Part shown: positions 56,401 to 63,454 of the stretch, piece by piece
How positions within the stretch are numbered: position 1 is the stretch's first letter
Layout: each line of letters opens with the position of its first letter
NCBI RefSeq assembly: GCF_010994275.1
Contig: NZ_WMCD01000008.1
Coordinates: 62,001 to 126,000, forward strand
Direction of reading: 5' to 3'
Source: Cyclobacterium jeungdonense
Lineage (GTDB): Bacteria; Bacteroidota; Bacteroidia; Cytophagales; Cyclobacteriaceae
Length of the DNA: 64,000 nt
Program-made: the position numbers and the translations under genes
The notes under the pieces: generated by a model
Seen by the model: the letters and a program-made list of their open reading frames with translations, nothing else
Databases searched by the model: none
What the model was told of the DNA's origin: nothing

Positions 56401-56439
56401 TCTTCCTTTTCCCATCCGATCTGTTTTGAATTTCTGCAT
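53425..56439 (-). CDS. Glycoside hydrolase family 3 (NagZ-type) fused to beta-lactamase-fold domain
   Basis: The 1,004-residue protein has a signal peptide (about 25-44, ending LFGQ). Residues about 50-410 are a GH3 barrel of beta-N-acetylhexosaminidase type, with the NagZ motif KHFPGHGDTDVDSH (232-245) and nucleophile Asp319 (VFTDALNM). A GH3 C-terminal domain follows (about 420-600). Residues about 615-1000 are a serine beta-lactamase/esterase domain with Ser671-x-x-Lys674 (LASVTKIST), YSD near 780, and HSG near 955. It is probably periplasmic and likely acts on peptidoglycan or other GlcNAc glycans; the lactamase-fold part may be an esterase or peptidase. Confidence 0.93.
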   Translation of the reverse strand: MQKFKTDRMGKGRNGFRNPAIRSGIKTVVVMGCFLGILMPLFGQTQRPPFLDERFNPWADSVLATMSQEEKIAQLIMIPAYSNKDQVHVDSISNLVKKYGVGGIIFFQGGPVRQAHMINRFQQESKIPLMISLDGEWGLRMRLDSTVRYPYQMALGGIDDEELLYEMGVEVARQAKRSGIHVNFAPVVDINNNPGNPVIGFRSFGEDKENVTRKSMAYMKGMQDQGILASAKHFPGHGDTDVDSHYGLPVLHFSKRRLEEIELYPFRKLIDQGLGSVMVAHMQIPVLDDTPNLASTLSKPIVTGLLKEEMGFEGLVFTDALNMQGVAKYYPPGVVDAKALLAGNDMMLNTMDVPATIREVKKVLENGEISTEEIDQRVLKVLKAKAWLGLDDYQPVETEHLMADLTNSEAEFLARRLTENSLTLLRNRDNLLPIKGLENVKMASLSLGTSEITDFQKGLERYNPMPHFTFPKEGDLTALQRLKQELSDYPLILIGLHGLGIREGNNQFGISPEMVVLIRTLMEDHAVVISVFGNVYSLGKIPGLEKADGLIAAYQETPLTQDLASQMIFGGVGAKGKLPVAINSHFGLGDGLETQGGFRMAYTQPEGVGIPSSHLLGIDSLMKLAIQERAIPGGQVLIAKKGKVFYHKAFGYHTYDSLQEVRLDDLYDLASVTKISTSLAAFMHLKGLNKFDESETLGTYLPAARGTNKEHLKYQDILTHQARLRAWIPFWKSTIRKNGSFKWFTMKADSSRRFPVRVADNLYIHRNYNRKIYKEILESPLNDESEYVYSDLSFILAPRVIEAITGEKFYDYLERNLYKPLGAGTLTFNPYKKYPLDRIVPTEVDTAFRKQLLHGTVHDEGAAMLGGISGHAGLFGTSNDVAKLMHLYLYDGSYARQQLIAPGVVHAYSKCVYCEAGNYRGMGFDRPNRPGDPNGNAAPSAPVSSFGHSGFTGIYTWIDPENELVYVFLSNRVYPTRENRTIYRLNVRTNIMEEVYKAMDKTTK

Positions 56440-56549
56440 TCTTTATACTATTTATCCGGAAAGATACCAATTTTGTGGCTTCTGCTTGGAACGGATTTAA
56501 AGAAAATAGCTATCATTGGGAATAAATTTTTCAATTCAATCCCGATGCC

Positions 56550-58004
56550 ATGAGTCCACTACTCGTATTTGGCGTAATTGCCGGTTACTTTGCCTTGCTG
56601 CTGTTAATCAGCTACCTGACTTCCCTCAAGTCCGATAGCCTGACCTTTTATACCGGCAACCGGGAATCTCCCTGGTTTTTGGTGGCATTTGGAATGGTAG
56701 GCGCTTCGCTTTCAGGAGTGACTTTTATTTCTGTTCCCGGCGAGGTGGGCAATACCCAGTGGGCCTACCTTCAATTTGTTATGGGAAACATGGTCGGATA
56801 CGCGATCATCGCCCTGGTACTGATCCCGCTTTTTTACCGGCTAAATCTAATCTCTATTTACGAATACCTGAAAAGCCGCTTTGGCCAAAAAACCTACCTT
56901 ACCGGAGCTACTATATTCCTGATTTCTCAGACCATCGGTGCTTCCTTTCGCCTCTTCTTGGCGGCTACCGTTCTTCAAATTGCATTTTTTGATGCTTTTG
57001 GGGTCCCTTTTTATGCTTCCGTCTTTGTCACTATGATTCTGATCTGGCTGTATACCTACAAAAGCGGTATCAAAACCATTGTCTGGACCGATACCTTGCA
57101 GACCAGTTTTCTACTTTTAGCTGTCATTATTACCATCGCCGTGATCGCTGGACACCTGGGTAAAAGTGCCGGGGAAATGCTGGCGATTGTTGGAGACAGT
57201 GAGCTATCCAATATCTTTGTCTGGGAGGGCAATACCAGTCAGAACTTTTTCAAGATGTTTGCCGGTGGGGTATTCATTACCATTGCCATGAACGGGCTGG
57301 ACCAAAACGTCATGCAAAAAAATCTCACCTGCCGAAACCAAAAGGATGCCCAGAAAAACATCTTCTGGTTTGCGATTACCTTCTTTCTCTCCAACCTCCT
57401 GTTTCTGGCCCTTGGTGTGCTGCTTTATCACTACGCAGCGGTCAATGGAATAGCCCTGCCTGGAGCTACGGACGAACTCTTTCCCAGTCTGGCCCTAAAC
57501 CATTTTGGCACGCTGGCAGGAGTGGTGTTTTTGTTGGGAATCACGGCCGCTGCTTTTTCCAGTGCGGATTCTGCGCTCACCGCTCTGACCACATCCTTTT
57601 GCATCGATATCATCGATCTCCCCGCCAAAAAGGACAGCAACCAGGATCTGACCCGGCGTTGGATCCATATCGGGTTTACCTTTTTGGTGTTTTTAACTAT
57701 TGTTGTTTTTAATGAAGTGAACGACCGCAGTGTGGTAAGCGCGGTGTTTAAGGCCGCCGGGTTTACCTACGGTCCCTTGCTTGGGTTATTTGCCTTTGGC
57801 TTGACAAATCCCCTGGCCGTCCGCGACCGGATGGTACCTTATATCTGTCTGCTGAGCCCGGCTCTTTCCTTTATCCTGGACTGGAATTCTGCCCGATGGT
57901 TTGATGGCTTTCAGTTTGGTTTTGAAATCCTGCTGGTCAACGCTGCCATCACCTATCTTGGCTTGCTGCTAAGTGCGCAAAAAAAACCTAGCGCATCAGA
58001 CTAA
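56550..58004 (+). CDS. Sodium:solute symporter family transporter
   Basis: The 484-residue protein has about 13 membrane helices in the SSS pattern. Typical strings include NRESPWFLVAFGMVGASLSGVTFISVPGEVG near 40-70 and GITAAAFSSADSALTALTTSFCIDI near 330. It would import a solute with Na+; sugars, amino acids and sialic acid are all used in this family. It is divergent from the GH3 gene (110 bases), so the sugar freed by GH3 is a possible but unproven substrate. Its 3' end overlaps a convergent small gene by 17 bases. Confidence 0.92.
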   Translation: MSPLLVFGVIAGYFALLLLISYLTSLKSDSLTFYTGNRESPWFLVAFGMVGASLSGVTFISVPGEVGNTQWAYLQFVMGNMVGYAIIALVLIPLFYRLNLISIYEYLKSRFGQKTYLTGATIFLISQTIGASFRLFLAATVLQIAFFDAFGVPFYASVFVTMILIWLYTYKSGIKTIVWTDTLQTSFLLLAVIITIAVIAGHLGKSAGEMLAIVGDSELSNIFVWEGNTSQNFFKMFAGGVFITIAMNGLDQNVMQKNLTCRNQKDAQKNIFWFAITFFLSNLLFLALGVLLYHYAAVNGIALPGATDELFPSLALNHFGTLAGVVFLLGITAAAFSSADSALTALTTSFCIDIIDLPAKKDSNQDLTRRWIHIGFTFLVFLTIVVFNEVNDRSVVSAVFKAAGFTYGPLLGLFAFGLTNPLAVRDRMVPYICLLSPALSFILDWNSARWFDGFQFGFEILLVNAAITYLGLLLSAQKKPSASD

Positions 58005-58182
58005 AGGGCAGCATGAACAACGCAAAGATCATGGATAAGGTTAATGTGACCCCCAAACCCAGCAGCCGAAAGGGCAATAACAGCAACCAGATCAAGGGAT
58101 AAAGCAAAAGCAGCAGCAGAGCGATGGGCCAGCAAAGCACAAAAAGAATGGCCCAAAGGACCAGTCCGGTGAACAGTCTCAT
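57988..58182 (-). CDS. Small two-helix membrane protein
   Basis: The 64-residue protein is almost entirely hydrophobic, with two or three leucine-rich helices (about 3-35 and 42-60). The ATG at 58182 is preferred over a TTG five codons upstream. It overlaps the convergent symporter gene's 3' end by 17 bases. The family is not recognised by name. The strongly membrane-like pattern makes a real gene likely. Confidence 0.6.
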   Translation of the reverse strand: MRLFTGLVLWAILFVLCWPIALLLLLLYPLIWLLLLPFRLLGLGVTLTLSMIFALFMLPFSLMR

Positions 58183-58368
58183 ATTAGTAATTTTCAATGG
58201 TGGTTTAATACCCGTTCCACTGGCGTGCCTAATTTTAAAAAAGGCAAATCTCCAATTCCAGGAAGGTTTTTGATAATTCCGGTACTAGTTATGGTCCGGT
58301 TTCGGGCACTATTTTGTCCGAAAAAGTAATGGATGGGTTCGGGCTTTTCCGGCTTTTTTAGAAGTGCC

Positions 58369-58376
58369 TAATTTTG
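58369..58376 (+). promoter_or_regulatory. Bacteroidota -7 box (TAATTTTG) upstream of Uma2 gene
   Basis: TAATTTTG fits TAnnTTTG, 37 bases before the ATG at 58414. It lies in GTGCCTAATTTT, which also occurs near 58225 in the same gap. Confidence 0.4.
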
Positions 58377-58413
58377 ATTCGCTTTTAGTCAAAATTGTGT
58401 AAATTTAATCATC

Positions 58414-59022
58414 ATGACTACGAAAGAATCCCAAGACAAATTAAAAGAGCCCTTTTCAGCCTATGGAAGCTATTCCTATTCAGACTATCTTTCCTGGCAG
58501 GTGGATGGCATGGTAGAGTTGATCAGGGGAAAAGTCCATAAAATGACTGCTGCTCCGAGCAGGAAGCACCAGGACATCTCTTTGAAGATCTCCAGCCAAC
58601 TTTTTCAATTACTAACAGGAAAGGTGTGTAAGGTGTATGAAGCGCCCTTTGATGTGCGGTTACCCGGGAAAGCCAAAGATAATATGGACATCCACACGGT
58701 TGTTCAACCCGACATTTGTGTGATCTGCGACCGGAGTAAATTAGATGATGCAGGCTGTATAGGTGCACCGGATCTGATTGTAGAAATTCTCTCGCCGGGA
58801 AACAACCAAAAAGACCTCCAACATAAATATGACGTGTATGAAGAAAATGGCGTAAGGGAGTACTGGATCATCCATCCAGAAGAGCAAACACTACTGGTAT
58901 ATACGCTTCGTGACGAGCGATTTGTCCCTTCCAAACTTTTCACTGTTGGGGAAAAGGTAGCATCCTCCTGCCTGCCTGATTTTTGCCTTGACCTGGAGGA
59001 ATTGTTTGATCAATTGGATTAA
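58414..59022 (+). CDS. Uma2-family (DUF820) restriction endonuclease-fold protein
   Basis: The 202-residue protein has the PD-(D/E)xK-type pattern of Uma2: VVELIRGKVHKM near the N-terminus, VVQPDICVI with the metal-binding Asp, LIVEILSPGN with the acidic residue, and KYDVYEENGVREYWII with the lysine. No signal peptide is present. Uma2 proteins are abundant in some bacteria; their biological role is not established. It stands alone here with no toxin, methylase or transposase beside it. Confidence 0.9.
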   Translation: MTTKESQDKLKEPFSAYGSYSYSDYLSWQVDGMVELIRGKVHKMTAAPSRKHQDISLKISSQLFQLLTGKVCKVYEAPFDVRLPGKAKDNMDIHTVVQPDICVICDRSKLDDAGCIGAPDLIVEILSPGNNQKDLQHKYDVYEENGVREYWIIHPEEQTLLVYTLRDERFVPSKLFTVGEKVASSCLPDFCLDLEELFDQLD

Positions 59023-59168
59023 CAATCCACTTTGTACAAAAATGTTAAGCCGAAAAAAGAAGCGAACGGATCCAATCAGATCACTAAAAATTTAAAAAAG
59101 TTTGTCATTCCCCTCAACAGCTTGTTGCATTTCTGCGTCTAGGAATCAAAACCAAAAACTGCCTCCTA

Positions 59169-59236
59169 TGAAATCGAGCATGACGCAAGCGACCCTCGGT
59201 GGGATTATAATAAAGCATGCGAGATTCCATATGGCC
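59169..59236 (+). repeat. Dispersed 68-bp palindromic repeat, copy B
   Basis: This is the second copy of the element at 43506-43573, same length and orientation, about 54 of 68 positions identical. It sits just before the lipoprotein start at 59260. A GTCATTCC string about 65 bases upstream may mark a longer unit in this copy. Confidence 0.7.
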
Positions 59237-59259
59237 CCTAATAAATCAATTAAAAACAT

Positions 59260-59673
59260 ATGAAAACAACCGTACTTACATTTGTATTTGGCTTGCTGTT
59301 TTTTTCCTGCATGGAAGACGAAAGCCTTTCGGCCCTGCAAACCGGGCCCGTTCCGGTAGGCAACTGGAGTAATCTCAAGTACCAGGAAAATGGCATCGCT
59401 ATGGAAAAGGTAAACGAGCTGCAGGAAAACACTTATGGTTATCGCTTTTTTAGTAATGGAAAATTGATCCATCGAGCAAATAGCGGCTGGTGCGGCACCC
59501 CTCCTATCGTCACCAGTGATTTTGAAGGAACCTGGGAAAAAGACGGTGATATCCTACTATTAACGGCACCCTACTGGGGAGGAACCCAGGTTCAAAAATG
59601 GAAGGTAATCAGTTCTTCAGTAAATAACCTGCAGGTAGAAGTGATCAGCTACGACACCCAAATGGACGAATAG
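59260..59673 (+). CDS. Hypothetical lipoprotein
   Basis: The 137-residue protein has a lipoprotein signal (FGLLFFSC, Cys at about 17). The mature part looks like a small beta-rich domain (GNWSNLKYQENGI..., FEGTWEKDGDILLLTAPYWGGTQVQKWKV), similar in pattern to lipocalin-like bacterial proteins that report on folding or bind small ligands. This is only a resemblance. It starts 23 bases after the dispersed repeat. Confidence 0.75.
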   Translation: MKTTVLTFVFGLLFFSCMEDESLSALQTGPVPVGNWSNLKYQENGIAMEKVNELQENTYGYRFFSNGKLIHRANSGWCGTPPIVTSDFEGTWEKDGDILLLTAPYWGGTQVQKWKVISSSVNNLQVEVISYDTQMDE

Positions 59674-59747
59674 CTTCTGATAAGGAAGACCATCCATTAA
59701 ATGTGATAAGATGATGCCGGTCCAGGCAGTCCACAAGATTTGCTAGT

Positions 59748-59797
59748 TGTTTGCCTCATTTTCGTCGACTATTCAATCGATAGAAATGAGGCAAACA
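59748..59797. repeat. 14-bp perfect inverted repeat between convergent genes
   Basis: TGTTTGCCTCATTT (59748-59761) pairs fully with AAATGAGGCAAACA (59784-59797) around a 22-base loop. It lies between a plus-strand lipoprotein gene and a minus-strand beta-barrel gene, so it may act as a shared terminator, although neither arm is followed by a T run. Confidence 0.7.
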
Positions 59798-59887
59798 GCA
59801 AATCGCAGAAACGATACTAGTAAAAGTCATTCCGCTTACTTTTTAAGGTTATGGACCATAGGTAATCGGCTTTCTTACCGGGCAATG

Positions 59888-60547
59888 TTAGAAATAATAC
59901 CTTACTGCAAGACTAGGTTGGTTGAGGAAGCCCTCCACTTCAAAACTCCATTCATGGTACTGGTGCGTGTCTACACTATGATAGGTTCTGATTTTATTGT
60001 AAATCCTGAAAAACTGAACATCTAAAAAAACCAGTTCAAAGCTGAATTTTTCATGTGGAAAATAGGCCAGCCCCAAATTTCCAAAAAGGCCAAATTGTCT
60101 GGTACTTTGTTGGGAACTTGATTCATCACCATTAGATACTTGGTGGGAATACATATCATTCCAGTGGTACTTCAAGCCGGAGGTACCCATCAAAAACAAT
60201 TTGGGCTGGATTCCGACGTATTTTCTCAATCCAATAGAAACATCCGCCTCTTTTCTTTCAAATCCGTAGGCCAATCCATTGAGGTTAGCGTTTGGATAAG
60301 CATATCCACTATTTCGGTTATGGAAACTGGCCTCACCTATAACACTTAGCCGGTCTTTAATAAAATAAGAGTAGGAAGGAGATACTTTAAAATTGTCTAC
60401 AAAGTTATTCCTTTCCCCAACGATATCCCTGTCTTCCCAATTAATCCCCAGGCCTAACGCATGGGTGCCTTGGGAAACCTGGCCCATACCCTGAAAGCCT
60501 ACCAAACAAAGCCCTATAGCCAAAACGAAAAAAAATAATTGCTTCAT
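59888..60547 (-). CDS. Outer-membrane beta-barrel protein, second of pair
   Basis: The 219-residue protein has a signal peptide (about 1-22, ending GMGQ), alternating amphipathic strands and a C-terminal aromatic residue (SLAVRYYF), as expected for a small outer-membrane barrel of about eight strands. It may be structural or bind a ligand; function unknown. Its ATG overlaps the stop of the preceding barrel gene by four bases. Confidence 0.83.
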   Translation of the reverse strand: MKQLFFFVLAIGLCLVGFQGMGQVSQGTHALGLGINWEDRDIVGERNNFVDNFKVSPSYSYFIKDRLSVIGEASFHNRNSGYAYPNANLNGLAYGFERKEADVSIGLRKYVGIQPKLFLMGTSGLKYHWNDMYSHQVSNGDESSSQQSTRQFGLFGNLGLAYFPHEKFSFELVFLDVQFFRIYNKIRTYHSVDTHQYHEWSFEVEGFLNQPSLAVRYYF

Positions 60548-61149
60548 TGGGCTGCTTGTTTAAAAAAATAAACGATCCCTATACTATTGGTAGTGATCAA
60601 ATCAAAAGTAAATCTGGAGTCTTTGGATTCCTGGTCAGACCCTGAGGAATAAACTGACCTGGAATAAAGGAGTCCACCCAAAGACGCTTCCACCATCCAT
60701 TTTGGACTGATTCGATAGGCCGCTCCGGGGGAGATGGACAAACGTAAATAACGAAAGTCCTCACCCTCTAAGTTGGAGCCAATATACATCAACCTTGGCT
60801 CGAAAAACAGGTGAAATTTATCGGCCACTGTAAAATACTTTCTGTAAAATATTCCCATTCCCCCGGATAGCCGGTTGGTACTGGAATTTTCCATGTTCAC
60901 ATCCGATACAGAGCTTCTACTAAAACTGATTTGGGGAACAAACCCGATGGCGGCAGACTCGCTGATAAAATAGCCCAAATTTGGATCAAGATTGATATTA
61001 AAATCCGAGGAATTTCTCTGGGCACTTAGTTCGCTGGTGTTGAATGAGAGGCCAAAACTACCTCCCGCAAACCAATCACCTCTGTTAAATTGGGCAAAGG
61101 CATTGGAAAATCCGGAAACAAAAATGAGAATAAGGAGAAAGTGTTTCAT
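60544..61149 (-). CDS. Outer-membrane beta-barrel protein, first of pair
   Basis: The 201-residue protein has a signal peptide (about 1-19, ending AFA) and about eight predicted strands (GGSFGLSFNTSE, LGYFISESAAIGFVPQISFS, FFEPRLMYIGSN, ISPGAAYRISPKWMVEASLGGLLYS). Together with the overlapping next gene it forms a translationally coupled pair of similar size and layout. They could be diverged paralogues. No enzymatic motif is visible. Confidence 0.83.
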   Translation of the reverse strand: MKHFLLILIFVSGFSNAFAQFNRGDWFAGGSFGLSFNTSELSAQRNSSDFNINLDPNLGYFISESAAIGFVPQISFSRSSVSDVNMENSSTNRLSGGMGIFYRKYFTVADKFHLFFEPRLMYIGSNLEGEDFRYLRLSISPGAAYRISPKWMVEASLGGLLYSRSVYSSGSDQESKDSRFTFDLITTNSIGIVYFFKQAAQ

Positions 61150-61540
61150 CGAAAAGAATTTTGTTGAATTTTATGAATGCTAGTTAAAGACTTGGTTATT
61201 CGAAAATCCCAAGCCTTATTACGAAAAGTTTAATTCAATGGTTTAAAAATAAAAGGAATATAATTTAAATAGGCTGATAACTACCAATTAATCCAAATAC
61301 CAACCTGTCTGAAAGGGTAGCAGAGTACCGGCAAGAAGGCCATTATCCGGGTCTTTAGTAGTTGTAACAGTTTTCTGATTTTTTTAAATAGGCATTTTTG
61401 TTGTTGCTTTTTTGAGGAATGAAAGCCGCTAAATTCCAAGTAATATTCGCCAGAATTCGGGTAAAACTACTAACTTACGAAGTTCGGTACAGCCGATGCA
61501 ATAATATCCTTGTTCTACCAAGTATCAAAACCCTTCCTGA
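61150..61540. other. 391-bp divergent intergenic region
   Basis: It lies between the minus-strand barrel pair and the plus-strand esterase gene and should hold both promoters. I saw no small gene, clear hairpin or strict TAnnTTTG box. Confidence 0.5.
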
Positions 61541-62413
61541 ATGAAAACCTGTTTAACCTGTATCTTTTTGCTTATCTTTTCAGCCATGAGCAAAGCACAA
61601 GGCACCGACACCCTTTACCTATGGCCGGATAAGGTCCCCGGTGAAACGGAGGCCAAACATCCACCCGTTCAAACAGCCAATACCAGTGGGAACGTAACCC
61701 GGCTGACCGATGTGACTGACCCGGCGCTGGTAGTATTCGAACCCAAAGGACCGGCCAACGGCGCAGGGATCATTGTCTGTCCGGGTGGCGGCTATTCCAT
61801 TCTAGCCATTGACAAAGAAGGCTACGAGGTAGCGGAATGGCTTAGTCAACTGGGATTTACGGCATTTGTGCTGCAATACCGGGTTCCGGACAAACGGGAA
61901 CCTGCGCTCTACGACCTGCAGCGGGCCATCCGCATGGTACGCGGCAAAGCCAGCGATTGGAAGCTGGACCCCAAGCGATTGGGAGTCATTGGCTTTTCGG
62001 CGGGAGCCAGCCTGGCTGCACGGGCCAGTACCCGGTTTGGAGAAAGAACCTACACTCCTGTCAATGGCCTGGACAGCCTTTCGGCCCGTCCGGATTTTGC
62101 CCTGCTGATCTATCCGGCCTATCTGGACGAAGGGGAGGATCGCAGTCTGACACCCGAGCTTAGCCTGAGTAAAGAAACGCCTCCACAGTTTCTTTTCGGT
62201 ACCACCGATGACCGCTATGGAAATAGCGTCCTGGTGATGGCAGCTGCCCTTCGGGACGAGAAGCTTCCGGTCACCTTGCATTTACTGGCAGAAGGGGGCC
62301 ACGGCTACGGACTGCGAAAAGGAAACCCTGCGGCTGAAACCTGGCCAGATTTGGCGGAAAAATGGCTTCGACAACTCATTTTGGGTCCTGATCGTCCCCT
62401 ACTGCCACGATAA
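61541..62413 (+). CDS. Secreted alpha/beta-hydrolase (BD-FAE/acetylxylan-esterase-like)
   Basis: The 290-residue protein has a signal peptide (about 1-19, ending SKA). The oxyanion-hole region is IIVCPGGGYSILA, the nucleophile motif GFSAGAS is near 148, an acid is in TTDDRYG and the His is in GGHGYGL. The N-terminus ...DTLYLWPDKVPGE is typical of Bacteroidota polysaccharide esterases. It probably removes acyl or feruloyl groups from glycans outside the cytoplasm. It ends 11 bases before the MscS gene. Confidence 0.88.
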   Translation: MKTCLTCIFLLIFSAMSKAQGTDTLYLWPDKVPGETEAKHPPVQTANTSGNVTRLTDVTDPALVVFEPKGPANGAGIIVCPGGGYSILAIDKEGYEVAEWLSQLGFTAFVLQYRVPDKREPALYDLQRAIRMVRGKASDWKLDPKRLGVIGFSAGASLAARASTRFGERTYTPVNGLDSLSARPDFALLIYPAYLDEGEDRSLTPELSLSKETPPQFLFGTTDDRYGNSVLVMAAALRDEKLPVTLHLLAEGGHGYGLRKGNPAAETWPDLAEKWLRQLILGPDRPLLPR

Positions 62414-62424
62414 AAACCTGCGCC

Positions 62425-63303
62425 ATGAACTTTAGTGAATCCCTTGAAAAACTTACGACACTTGTCACGGGCGACCTGGCAGATCTGCGGCAATTGCTCG
62501 TAGCTCTTTTGATTGGTTTGGTGATTTTGGTGTTTTTTATTTACCTATCCCGCTGGATAAAAAAACTTGTCCGAAACCGACTTGATAAAAGAACGGAGGA
62601 CAGCTTACTGTCAAGTTTTATCGCAGGCAGCATCCGACTGGTGATTCTGCTTTTTGGCATCACCTTGGTGTTACGGTTTTTGGGCCTTACAGGTATAGTA
62701 AGTGGAATACTCGCGGGAGCGGGTATCACTGCGTTTATTATAGGATTTGCGCTAAAAGACATCGGGGAAAACTTTCTGGCAGGCATCTTACTGGCATTCA
62801 AAAGGCCATTTAAGATTGGGGACCTGGTGGAGATTCAGGGGCTCAGCGGAAAAGTCCGAGCCCTAAATCTGAGGGACACTCAGATTAAAACTCTGGACGG
62901 CAAAGATGTATTTCTGCCCAATGCCTCCATTATCAAAAGCCCCTTGATCAATTACACCATAGACGGGTACCTGAGTTATGGCTTTACGGTGGGATTGGGA
63001 TACGGCTGCGATTACCGGAAGGCCCAGGAATTGATCATCCATACCCTGAAAGGGGTAGCGGGCGTTTTATCAGGTCAAAAGGAATCATCGGCCTTAGTGA
63101 CCGACATGGGTGATAGCCATTTGTTGGTAAGGGTAACTTATTGGGTAAATACTTATAATAAAAAGTACCCGGATGTGCTTGTTCGCTCGCAGGCCATTCT
63201 GGCCGTACTCGAAGCCCTGGAAGACGCTGGCTTTCCACTACCGGGAAATATCATCGAACTCAAAGGTCCTACTCCGGTCGGAGGAGAGAGTGTTGGGAAA
63301 TAA
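62425..63303 (+). CDS. MscS-family mechanosensitive channel
   Basis: The 292-residue protein has about three membrane helices. The pore helix region is GAGITAFIIGFALKDIGENFLAGILLAF (about 95-125), and the beta domain follows: FKIGDLVEIQGLSGKVRALNLRDTQIKTLDGKDVFLPNASI. It would open under membrane tension to release solutes in osmotic downshift. It lies 11 bases after the esterase gene and may be cotranscribed with it. Confidence 0.93.
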   Translation: MNFSESLEKLTTLVTGDLADLRQLLVALLIGLVILVFFIYLSRWIKKLVRNRLDKRTEDSLLSSFIAGSIRLVILLFGITLVLRFLGLTGIVSGILAGAGITAFIIGFALKDIGENFLAGILLAFKRPFKIGDLVEIQGLSGKVRALNLRDTQIKTLDGKDVFLPNASIIKSPLINYTIDGYLSYGFTVGLGYGCDYRKAQELIIHTLKGVAGVLSGQKESSALVTDMGDSHLLVRVTYWVNTYNKKYPDVLVRSQAILAVLEALEDAGFPLPGNIIELKGPTPVGGESVGK

Positions 63304-63454
63304 AGGAGGTATAGTGGTAGCTATAAAACGATATCGTCCATTCGGAAATCAAATGTCATCCCGTAGCACCCTGCATTTTTTGGCATGAAACAATCGTGAA
63401 ATCAATATCGCACAGCAATTTCTATCCTCCTATTTTTCATTTCTCCCGGTACGC

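Noticed and set aside
58414..59022. Uma2 gene as part of a defence or transposon system
   Set aside because: No transposase, methylase, helicase or toxin gene lies beside it; it appears to stand alone.
59747..60025. 92-codon plus-strand frame
   Set aside because: It is antisense to the C-terminus of the outer-membrane barrel gene and has no domain; it also crosses the inverted repeat.
63352..63410. Possible third copy of the dispersed repeat (starts TGTCATCCCGTAGC)
   Set aside because: It shares only a short GTCAT-CC string with the region near copy B and lacks the conserved ends of the 68-bp element.
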